Part shown: piece by piece, positions 17,463-24,683 of the stretch
Position numbering within the stretch: position 1 is the stretch's first letter
Layout of the letters: each line of letters opens with the position of its first letter
Source of the DNA: Streptantibioticus cattleyicolor NRRL 8057 = DSM 46488
Lineage (GTDB): Bacteria; Actinomycetota; Actinomycetes; Streptomycetales; Streptomycetaceae
Assembly (NCBI RefSeq): GCF_000240165.1
Contig: NC_017585.1
Span: 744,001 to 808,000, forward strand
Direction: 5' to 3'
DNA: 64,000 nt
The notes under the pieces: generated by a model
Database searches by the model: none
What the model saw: the letters and a program-made list of their open reading frames with translations, nothing else
Told to the model about the DNA's origin: nothing
Program-made: the position numbers and the translations under genes

Positions 17463-18695
17463 ATGCCGTCCTCCAGCCCGGTGCAGCGGATCACCGACTA
17501 CGCCAACCGCGCCGACCCGTACCCGGTGTACGCCGGGCTGCGCCACACCCCGGTGGTGCGCGACGAGGAGACCGGGATCTTCCTGGTGACCACCTACTGG
17601 GCGGTGCGCGAGCTGCTGCACGACCCGAGGATCAGCTCCGACGCCCGCAATCTGGCGCCCGGCGCCAACCCGTTGCTCGCCTCGGACACCGAGGAGTCCA
17701 CCCTGCCGCCCAGCTTCATCCGGCTCGATCCGCCCGACCACGACCGGCTGCGGCGGCTGGCGATGCGTCCGTTCGGCCCGCCGCACAGCCCCCGGCGGAT
17801 CCACGACATGCGGGGCGAGCTCTCCCGGATCGTCACCGGACTGGTCGACGGCCTGGCCGGGCGGGGCGAGTTCGACGTGGTGGACGACTTCGCCTACCCG
17901 TTCCCGGTGACGGTGATCTGCCGGCTGCTGGGGGTGCCCAAGGAGGACGAGCCGCGTTTCCGCGGGCTGGTGGACGCCGTGGTGGCCGGGCTGTCACCGG
18001 CCGAGGACGCGGCCGAGCAGCGGCGTTCGGTGCGACGCAGCCGCCTGGAGCTGGGCCAGTACCTGGCCGGGCTGATCGAGGAGCACCAGCGCCACCCCGG
18101 CGACGACATGCTCTCCCAACTCGCCACCGACGAGGGGCCGGAGGGACGGCTGTCGCTGGTCGAGCTGATCAGCACCGCGGTGCTGCTGCTGATCGCCGGC
18201 CACGAGACCACCGTCAACCTGATCACCAACGGCATGCTCACCCTGCTGCGCCACCCCGAGGAACTGCGACGGTTGCGCGAGGACCCGGGGACGGCCCCGG
18301 GGCTGGTGGAGGAGTTGCTGCGGTACGAACCCCCGGTGCACGTGCTGCCGCAGCGCACCACGCTGGCCGAGATCGAGCTGGCCGGCACGGTGATCCCCAA
18401 GGGGGCCGCGGTGTGGCTGCTGCTCGCCTCGGCCAACCGGGACGCGGAACGCTTCGCCGACCCCGACCGCTTCGACCCGGCGCGCCCCGACAACCAGCAC
18501 CTGGGGTTCGGCTTCGGGGTGCACGCCTGCTTCGGCGCGCCGCTGGCCCGGCTGGAGGCGCAGACCGCGCTCAGCGAGCTGGTCCGGCGGCTGGAGAACC
18601 CGCGGTTGGCGGAGGACCCGCCGCCGTACCGGCCGAGTCCGGTGCTGCGGGGGCCGCGCCATCTGCGGGTGGCTTTCGACGGGTTGGCGGGGTAG
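17463..18695 (+). CDS. cytochrome P450
   Basis: 410 residues, typical of soluble bacterial P450s. The I-helix oxygen-binding motif is LLIAGHETTVNLI, the K-helix ExxR is EELLRYEPPVH, and the heme-ligand loop is FGFGVHACFGAPLAR with the axial Cys at about 356. The gene begins 25 bases after the reductase stop, completing a ferredoxin-reductase-P450 electron chain in one operon. The substrate is unknown. The stop codon lies inside the first unit of a 22-bp tandem repeat. Confidence 0.95.
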   Translation: MPSSSPVQRITDYANRADPYPVYAGLRHTPVVRDEETGIFLVTTYWAVRELLHDPRISSDARNLAPGANPLLASDTEESTLPPSFIRLDPPDHDRLRRLAMRPFGPPHSPRRIHDMRGELSRIVTGLVDGLAGRGEFDVVDDFAYPFPVTVICRLLGVPKEDEPRFRGLVDAVVAGLSPAEDAAEQRRSVRRSRLELGQYLAGLIEEHQRHPGDDMLSQLATDEGPEGRLSLVELISTAVLLLIAGHETTVNLITNGMLTLLRHPEELRRLREDPGTAPGLVEELLRYEPPVHVLPQRTTLAEIELAGTVIPKGAAVWLLLASANRDAERFADPDRFDPARPDNQHLGFGFGVHACFGAPLARLEAQTALSELVRRLENPRLAEDPPPYRPSPVLRGPRHLRVAFDGLAG

Positions 18696-18760
18696 CGGGG
18701 CCCCGTTCGCGGGGTAGCGGGGCCCCGTTCGCGGGGTAGCGGGGCCCCGTTCGCGGGGTG
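18688..18760. repeat. 22-bp tandem repeat (3 perfect copies plus a partial) at the P450 stop
   Basis: Units at 18688, 18710 and 18732 are identical and a partial fourth follows. Each contains the self-complementary GGGGCCCC flanked by GTAGC and GTTCG. The first unit contains the P450 TAG stop. The repeated GGGGCCCC can fold into hairpins and might act as a transcription end, but no U-tract is present. Confidence 0.9.
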
Positions 18761-19067
18761 GCCGGGCGCCCCGCGCGGCCATGACGGGGTCATGTCGCAT
18801 GACGGTGGCCTTGACAACCGGATGATGACGGGGACACGACAAAGAATCTCCGGGGCGGCCCTTGTCCTCTCACGGTGGCCGTGCATCAATGACAGGGCCC
18901 CGGTTGGCTGACTGCCCGTCAGCGAAGGGCCCCGACCACGCGTTCCCGCCGAGCCGTTCGTCCGGCGGGAGGAGCGGCCCCCTCGCGGTACCACGGCTCG
19001 TGACGCATCCGCACGGCAGTCGGCGTCGCCGGTCCCTGCACCCCCGTGAACCGGAAGGGATCCCGTC
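18761..19067. other. intergenic region, nothing coding seen
   Basis: About 300 bases between the P450 repeat and the secreted-protein gene. It contains a TTGACA at 18811-18816 but no matching -10 at a normal distance. The leader of the next gene should be here; the GGAAGGGATCCC just before 19068 supplies a ribosome binding site. Confidence 0.4.
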
Positions 19068-19538
19068 ATGCGATCAGGCACCTTAGGCATCGGCGCGGCG
19101 CTCGGCGTCGGCGCCATCGCGTTGGCCATGGCACCGCTCGCCGCCGCGGCGGCGCCCGCGGTGACACCGACCACGGCCACCATCTCCTTCGACTGCGGCG
19201 CGTACGGCTCCGGTTCGGCGACGCTGACCGCCACCCAGGACGGCACCTCGGCCACCATCTCCCTGTCCACCTCGGCGATCACCGCGCCCATCCCCATCTC
19301 GGCGGGCTCGGTCAGCTCGGTGCTGACGATGACCAACGCCGACTCGAGCACGGTGACCTTCAGCGGCGACTCCAACCCCGACATCCCGGCCGGCTCCGCG
19401 GTCTCCACCGGCCCGCTGGCCGGCACCGTGCAGTCCGGGGACAGCCTCCAGGCCAGCTCGCTCCAGGTCACCGTCTTCGGCGTGACGGCCACCTGTACGG
19501 CCACCTCGGCGCAGTCCCCCGGCCCGTTCGTGTTCTGA
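19068..19538 (+). CDS. small secreted protein of unknown function
   Basis: 156 residues. A Sec-type signal peptide (MRSGTLGIGAALGVGAIALAM and an Ala-rich cleavage region around residue 27-29) is followed by a Ser/Thr-rich beta-type domain starting ATISFDCGAYGSGSATLTAT. Two cysteines (in FDCGAYG and ATCTAT) could form a disulfide. It resembles small exported streptomycete proteins without assigned function. A GGAAGGGA ribosome binding site precedes the ATG. Confidence 0.75.
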   Translation: MRSGTLGIGAALGVGAIALAMAPLAAAAAPAVTPTTATISFDCGAYGSGSATLTATQDGTSATISLSTSAITAPIPISAGSVSSVLTMTNADSSTVTFSGDSNPDIPAGSAVSTGPLAGTVQSGDSLQASSLQVTVFGVTATCTATSAQSPGPFVF

Positions 19539-19675
19539 CGGGCGCCTTCCCGGGCCCTGACGCCCGAGGTCACCGGCCGCCCGGACCGTCGCGCGCGACG
19601 CGCCCGGTCCGGGTGGCCGCCGCCTCGTCCTGGGACGTACCGACCGATCGCCCGCCCCTGTCGCCGGGGCCGGGC

Positions 19676-20742
19676 TCACAGGGTGGGGTAGTCGGTGTAC
19701 CCCTTGTCGTCGCCGCCGTAGTAGGTCGCCCGGTCCGGTGTGTTGTAGGGTCCGCCGGCGCGCAGGCGGGCGGGGAGGTCGGGGTTGGCGAGGAAGAGCG
19801 CGCCGAACGACAGCATGTCGGCGGTGCCGTCCTCGACGAGTGACAGGGTGTCTTCGCCGGTGAAGCCCGGGGTGGCGGGGGCGGCGGGGTTGAGGATGAA
19901 GGTGCCGTGGAACTCCTTGCGCAGGACGTCGGTCAGGTCGCGGGAGCCTTCGACGAGGTGCAGATAGGCCAGGCCGAGGTCGTCGAGCCGGCGGACCAGG
20001 TGGGTGGAGACGGGCTCGGCGTCGGGCTCGTGGGTTCCGTTGTACGGGGTCCCGGGCGAGAGGCGCATCCCCGTCCGCCGCGCGCCGATGGCGGCGGAGA
20101 CGGCCGCGGCCACCTCCACGGCGAACCGGGCGCGGCCCTCCACCGAGCCGCCCCACTCGTCGGTGCGCAGGTTGGTGTTGGGGGCGAGGAACTGGTGGAT
20201 CAAGTAGCCGTAGGCGCCGTGCAGTCGACGCCGTCGAACCCCGCGTCGACGGCGTTGCGCGCGGCGGTGACGAAATCCGCGATCGTCTCACGCACTTCCC
20301 GCGAGGTCAGTTCACGCGGGGTGCGGAAGTCCCGCATCCCGTCCTTGGTGAACACCTGGCCGGGCGCGGCGACGGCCGACGGCGCGACGTGCGCCAGGCC
20401 GTCGGGCAGGAGGGCGGGGTCGCCGACCCTGCCGACGTGGGAGAGCTGGGCGAAGATCGTCCCGCCCTCGGCGTGCACGGCCTCGGTGACCCGGCGCCAG
20501 GCGGCGACCTGCCGCGCGGTGTGCAGCCCCGGGGTGTCCGGGAACCCCTGACCGACCACGGAGACCTGTGAGGACTCGGTGATGATCAAGCCCGCCGTGG
20601 CGCGTTGCGCGTAGTACTCGGCCATGGAGTCGGTGGCCGTGTTACCCGGTCCGTACGCCCGGGCACGTCCCATCGCGGGCATGACGATGCGGTTGCGCAG
20701 GCGGGTCCCCGCGAGGTCGATCGGGTCGAAAGCACTGGTCAC
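19676..20742 (-). pseudogene. old yellow enzyme (NADH:flavin oxidoreductase), single frameshift
   Basis: The 5' part, from a GTG at 20742 with GAGGAG upstream, reads FDPIDLAGTRLRNRIVMPAM to [14 protein letters not shown]. The 3' part, in another frame, resumes at [20 protein letters not shown] and runs to the end. In intact family members these join as a GFDGV-[E/D][13 protein letters not shown] segment. The DNA near 20222-20228 is exactly one base short of that, so a single-base deletion (real or from sequencing) breaks the gene. An intact protein would be an FMN enzyme of the OYE/NemA family reducing enones or nitro compounds with NADPH. The divergent MarR gene is its likely regulator. Confidence 0.8.
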
Positions 20743-20795
20743 AGCGGCTCCTCTCGGCTGCGGCGGGCACGGGTGCGGCACACCGCCAGCAATCA

Positions 20796-21209
20796 TTGGT
20801 CGGCCAACGGGTCTCCCGCCTGCACCGGCTGTCCGGCAGCCGGCTGCTGCGCCCCACCAGCCTCTGCTCCGGCCAGGAGTTCATGATGATGGCCCTGTGG
20901 GACGCGGGCCCGGTGCGCCAGTCCGAGCTGACGAAGATGCTCGACCTCGACCCGTCCACCGTGGCCCTGATGCTGCGGCGACTGGAGCAGAGCGGGCACG
21001 TCACACGCGAACGCGACCCGCACGACCGGCGGGTCCTGCTGGTCGAGGCATCGGCGGAGAGCTACGCCCTGCGCCCCCACGTCGCCAAGGCGTGGGGGCA
21101 GTTGAAGGAGCAGACGCTGAAGGGTCTGGACGAGGCCGAACGCGAGGAGTTCGCGCGGATCCTGTCGAAGGTGGAGAGGAACCTGGCGCAGCGGCCCGAC
21201 ACCCGGTGA
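20796..21209 (+). CDS. MarR-family regulator
   Basis: 137 residues. The winged helix reads RQSELTKMLDLDPSTVALMLRRLEQSGHVTRERDPHDRRVLLVEAS, clearly MarR. No ATG or GTG is available for the full N-terminal dimerisation helix; a TTG at 20796 is the first usable start and lacks a clear ribosome binding site. It is divergent from the OYE gene by 53 bases and probably regulates it. Confidence 0.82.
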   Translation: MVGQRVSRLHRLSGSRLLRPTSLCSGQEFMMMALWDAGPVRQSELTKMLDLDPSTVALMLRRLEQSGHVTRERDPHDRRVLLVEASAESYALRPHVAKAWGQLKEQTLKGLDEAEREEFARILSKVERNLAQRPDTR

Positions 21210-21242
21210 GCGCCCAGGAGTTGGCACCGGCCGCAGCCGCCG

Positions 21243-21992
21243 TCACGTCACGGCGTCGGCGACCATCGAGGCGGCCACGGCCAGCAGGACCACCGCGAAG
21301 ACGCGCTGCAACCGGGGCCCGGCGACCTTCGCGGCCACGCGCTTGCCGTCCCAGGCGCCCAGGATCGCGGCGGCGATGAACGGGCCGATCACCGCCCAGT
21401 CGAGCGAGGCGGCGGCGCCGCGGCGAGTGGCCAGCGAAGCCAGGGAGTTGGCGGTGATGACCAGCAGGCTGGTACCGACCGCCGCCTCCATCTCGAAGGC
21501 CAGGACGGTGACCAGGGCGGGGACGGCGAGGAAGCCGCCGCCCACACCGAGCAGCCCGGTCAGCGTGCCCAGTCCGGCACCGACCCCGGCCGCCCTGCCC
21601 GGCCGCACCTCACCGCTTCCACGGCGGGCGGTGCCGGCGGGCCGCAGCATGGTGACGGCGCACAGCACGGCTGTCATGGCGAAGGCGATGGTGAGGACGG
21701 CTTGGGGCACGTGGGCGGTGAGGGCTCCGGCGGCAGCCGCCGGGAGGATCCCGGCGGCTGCGAACGCCGCTCCGGCCTTCCACCGCACCGTCCCGGCCCG
21801 GGCGTGCGCGTACAGCGCGGTCACGGAGGTGACGGTGACGATGATCAGGCTGGCGGTGGTCGCCGCGGCGGGGGTGAAGCCGAGCAGGTAGATCAGCGCG
21901 GGCACCGCCAGCACACTTCCGCCGCCGCCGAGCGCGCCGAGCGCCAGGCCCACGACGGCCCCCGCGATCAGGGCCAGGATCAGCGCGGTCAC
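21243..21992 (-). CDS. TauE/SafE-family sulfite/sulfonate exporter
   Basis: 249 residues with about eight membrane helices. It contains the two repeat signatures of the family, GLALGALGGGGSVLAVPALIYLLG and TGLLGVGGGFLAVPALVTVL. TauE/SafE proteins export sulfite or organosulfonates. It lies 294 bases downstream of the persulfide dioxygenase gene on the same strand, which fits removal of sulfite produced by sulfide oxidation. The intervening stretch shows no convincing gene. Confidence 0.9.
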   Translation of the reverse strand: MTALILALIAGAVVGLALGALGGGGSVLAVPALIYLLGFTPAAATTASLIIVTVTSVTALYAHARAGTVRWKAGAAFAAAGILPAAAAGALTAHVPQAVLTIAFAMTAVLCAVTMLRPAGTARRGSGEVRPGRAAGVGAGLGTLTGLLGVGGGFLAVPALVTVLAFEMEAAVGTSLLVITANSLASLATRRGAAASLDWAVIGPFIAAAILGAWDGKRVAAKVAGPRLQRVFAVVLLAVAASMVADAVT

Positions 21993-22286
21993 GACATCCG
22001 CCCACGGTGCCGACCGCCGCCGGCCGCGTGGAGCCGGACGGCACGCCGCACGCCGTGCCGACGCCGCTCGCCCGGTATCGCGCCGGGGCCTATCGGCGCG
22101 AGGGCGAAGCGCTGCGCGCCGTGGAGCGTGCGGCCCGCCACTCGGGGGTCGTCCGGACGTCCGGCGGCAACGGTGGGGCCGTCGACGACTCGGGAGGGAT
22201 GGGCCTGTTCGAGGGCCGGGCGGCCGGAACCGTGGCGGGAGGACAGGGGGAACATCGCGTGCCTTCTGTGCGGGTGGGGCGGGGGT

Positions 22287-23651
22287 TCACGGCCGGGTGA
22301 CGCGCAGGCCCGCGTCGGCGGCGGCCTCGAAGGCGTCGTCGACGGCGACGACCTTCCGTCCGGCCGCGTCCAGCAGGGAGGCGGCGATCGCCGCGCGCAT
22401 ACCACCGGCGCAGTGCACCCACACCGTGCCGTCCGGCACCTCGCCGGAGCGGCCGTGCAGTTCGTGGAGCGGGATGTGCGCCGAGCCCTCGACGAAGCCG
22501 CCCGCGCGCTCGGAATCCCGGCGCACGTCGAGCACCACCACGTCCTCGCCGCGTTCGTACGCGTCGGCGAGGTCGGCGAAGCGGGCCCGGGGGAACGAGG
22601 CGAGGTGTTCGCCCTCGCGGACCCAGGTGACGGGATCCCCGGTGGCGGCGGCGGTCGGGCGGTCGATGCCGACCCGGGCCAACTCCCGCTGCGCGGCGGC
22701 GATCCGCTCGGGGGTCTCGGCGAGCAGGGTGACCGGCTTGCCCCACGGGATCAACCAGGCCAGATAGGTGGCCAGTTTGCCGGTGCCCTCGAAGTTGAAC
22801 GACCCGGCGACATGGCCGGCCGCGAAGGCGACCCGGCTGCGCAGGTCCACCACCCACTCGCCCGCCGCCAGCCGTTCGGCGATCCGCGCGGCGTCGGCGG
22901 GTTCGGGCGGGGTCAGGTCGACCGGCACGGGGCCGGCGGCGTTGGCCGGGCCCATGTGCGTGTAGTAGGCGGGGACGTCCTCCAGTCCGGCCAGGATCCG
23001 TTCGACGAAGGTGTCCACGTCCAGGGTGAGGGCGTCGTTGCCGGCGCGTTCCCTGCCGATCGTGGTCGCGTCGCCCTCGGCCTGCGAGGAGGAGCAGAAG
23101 CTGCCGAAGCCGTGCGTGGGCAGCACGGGCACCTCGTCGTCGAGGGTTGCCGCCAGCCGGTGGGCGGAGGCGTGCTGCGCGCGGGCCAGGTGCTCGGTCA
23201 GCCGCGGGTCCACCAGGTCCGGACGTCCCACGGTGCCGATCAGCAGCGAGCCGCCGGTGAAGGCCGCCACCGCGCGGCCGCCCTCCTCCAGCGCGTACGA
23301 GGTGTGGTGCGGGGTGTGGCCGGGGGTGGCGATCGCCCGCAGCACCAGGTCCTCGTCCACCTCGCGGATGTCGCCGTCGGTGACGGGGGTGCGGGCGAAG
23401 GAGACGTGGGCGTCGGCGGGGACCAGGTAGCGGGCGCCGGTCAGGCGGGCCAGTTCCAGCCCGCCGGTGACGTAGTCGTTGTGCAGGTGCGTCTCGGCCA
23501 CGTAGGCGATGCGCACCCCTCGCCGGGCGGCGAGGGCGATCACCTGGTCGACGTCGCGCGGCGGATCGATGGCGACCGCCGCCTTTCGGCCGCCGGCCAG
23601 GTAACTGCGGTTGCCCAGGCCCTCGAACTCCAGGGTGTCGATGAAGAACAC
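22287..23651 (-). CDS. persulfide dioxygenase-like MBL-fold protein with rhodanese domains
   Basis: 454 residues. The N-terminal metallo-beta-lactamase domain has THLHNDYVTGG (THxHxDH variant with Asn in place of the second His), ATPGHTPHHTSY and PTHGFGSFC, the pattern of ETHE1/PDO-type enzymes. Two rhodanese-like domains follow. The first (WVVDLRSRVAFAAGHVAGSFN) lacks an active-site Cys; the second ends in TVWVHCAGGMRAAIAASLL with a catalytic Cys. The product likely oxidises glutathione- or other low-molecular-weight persulfide to sulfite and moves sulfane sulfur. It is co-directional with the ABM-rhodanese gene upstream (54-base gap) and TauE downstream. Confidence 0.9.
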   Translation of the reverse strand: MFFIDTLEFEGLGNRSYLAGGRKAAVAIDPPRDVDQVIALAARRGVRIAYVAETHLHNDYVTGGLELARLTGARYLVPADAHVSFARTPVTDGDIREVDEDLVLRAIATPGHTPHHTSYALEEGGRAVAAFTGGSLLIGTVGRPDLVDPRLTEHLARAQHASAHRLAATLDDEVPVLPTHGFGSFCSSSQAEGDATTIGRERAGNDALTLDVDTFVERILAGLEDVPAYYTHMGPANAAGPVPVDLTPPEPADAARIAERLAAGEWVVDLRSRVAFAAGHVAGSFNFEGTGKLATYLAWLIPWGKPVTLLAETPERIAAAQRELARVGIDRPTAAATGDPVTWVREGEHLASFPRARFADLADAYERGEDVVVLDVRRDSERAGGFVEGSAHIPLHELHGRSGEVPDGTVWVHCAGGMRAAIAASLLDAAGRKVVAVDDAFEAAADAGLRVTRP

Positions 23652-23705
23652 GGGGTGGCTCCTTACGTTGTAGGTGGGTTGGTTTCCTTTCCGGGAAGGT
23701 CCGGC

Positions 23706-24380
23706 TCAGCGGGCGGCGGTTCCGGCGCCGTCGCCGTCGTCCACCGCGTCCTGGCGGCCGGGGCGGGTGACCGGCAGCCCTGCCGCCTCCCATGCCGCGA
23801 GGCCGCCCGCCACGTTGTGGACAAAGGACCGGCCCGCGCGGATCGCCTGCTCGCCGGCCCGCACACTGCGCGCGCCCGTGCGGCAGATGAAGGCCAGCGG
23901 GCCGCCGGGCAGTTCGGACAGCGAGGCCGGCAACGTGCCGAGCGCGGTGTGGACGGCGCCGGCCGGGTGACGCGCTGCCCATTCGTCGTCCTCGCGGACA
24001 TCGACCAGCGTGAGTTCCCCGGCCACGACGCGGCGGTGCGCCTCGGCCGGGGACAGGTCGGCGGGCGTGCGGGCGTCGTGCCGTGTGGCGGGCAGCACCG
24101 TCCGGATCGCCTCGTAGTTCGAGGCGTGGGCGACGGCTATCGTCTGCCCCATCATCGGGCAGACGTCCATCGCCTCCTCCCAGTGCGCGGTGGACTCCCA
24201 TTCCGCCACGTTGACCAGGGCGAACCTGCTGCCCGGGACGATCGTGCGGAACATGTACGTGCGGATGAAACCGGGTTGGGCCGCCATCACCTCGGCGGCG
24301 GCCTGCCAGGCGTCGAGATACGCCTCTTCCCTCTCCTCGTCGATCTCGATCGGAATGATCACGACGTGCCGGTTGTCCAT
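23706..24380 (-). CDS. ABM-domain / rhodanese fusion protein
   Basis: 224 residues from the ATG at 24380, preceded by AAGGGG. Residues 1-100 form an antibiotic-biosynthesis-monooxygenase (dimeric ferredoxin-like) domain with FIRTYMFRTIVPGSRFALVN and EWESTAHWEEAM. Residues 115-205 form a rhodanese domain with LTLVDVREDDEWAARHPAGAVH and the active-site loop FICRTGARS, Cys present. The fusion suggests sulfur transfer combined with a small oxygenase or heme/quinol-binding module. It is the first gene of the sulfide-handling operon. Confidence 0.88.
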   Translation of the reverse strand: MDNRHVVIIPIEIDEEREEAYLDAWQAAAEVMAAQPGFIRTYMFRTIVPGSRFALVNVAEWESTAHWEEAMDVCPMMGQTIAVAHASNYEAIRTVLPATRHDARTPADLSPAEAHRRVVAGELTLVDVREDDEWAARHPAGAVHTALGTLPASLSELPGGPLAFICRTGARSVRAGEQAIRAGRSFVHNVAGGLAAWEAAGLPVTRPGRQDAVDDGDGAGTAAR

Positions 24381-24421
24381 CTGCCGCCCCTTCTGCCAGG
24401 TAACGCGCTTGCGAACCGCAG

Positions 24422-24449
24422 GTACCAACTCCTCGCCAGGAGTCGGTAC
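24422..24449. promoter_or_regulatory. 12-bp inverted repeat upstream of the ABM-rhodanese gene
   Basis: Arms at 24422-24433 and 24438-24449 match at 11 of 12 positions with a 4-base loop. It lies 42 bases upstream of the start codon, so it may be an operator for a sulfide-responsive repressor or a stem-loop in the leader of the operon. Confidence 0.65.
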
Positions 24450-24497
24450 TTGCTGAGACGCAGCCTGCGCGCACGCGCTCAGGAGCGGCAATCAACC

Positions 24498-24512
24498 TTG
24501 CTGAAACAGCAA
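24498..24512. promoter_or_regulatory. short palindrome TTGCTG-AAA-CAGCAA
   Basis: A perfect 6-bp inverted repeat with a 3-base centre, between the sulfide operon and the ABC-F gene. It could be an operator for either direction. No regulator gene is adjacent. Confidence 0.5.
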
Positions 24513-24601
24513 ATCAGACCGCGGCCGACAGCTCCCCGGCCCCGGTGCCGTCACGCCGTAATTCGGCTGCGCCCGCCCGACGGCGCCGTTACCCTGGCCG
24601 C

Positions 24602-24625
24602 ATGTCTACACCCCGGATTTCCTAG
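24602..24625 (+). CDS. putative leader peptide MSTPRIS upstream of ABC-F gene
   Basis: An ATG at 24602 opens a 7-codon ORF ending in TAG, 58 bases before the ABC-F start. A -10-like TACCCT at 24590-24595 ends six bases before the ATG, which suggests a leaderless transcript. Short ribosome-stalling leaders are established regulators of antibiotic-resistance ABC-F genes in Gram-positive bacteria, so attenuation is plausible. Functionality is inference from position only. Confidence 0.5.
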   Translation: MSTPRIS

Positions 24626-24683
24626 CTGAGGACCCGCTTCCACGCCACCCGTGTGTCCTTGAGCTGTTCCGGAGTGTCATCAC

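Noticed and set aside
18811-18847. Promoter starting with TTGACA upstream of the secreted-protein gene
   Set aside because: No -10 element lies at 16-18 bp; the nearest AT-rich hexamer is about 25 bp away.
22007-22300. 97-residue plus-strand ORF between TauE and the persulfide dioxygenase gene
   Set aside because: It is antisense to the operon, Gly/Arg-rich and without any recognisable feature.
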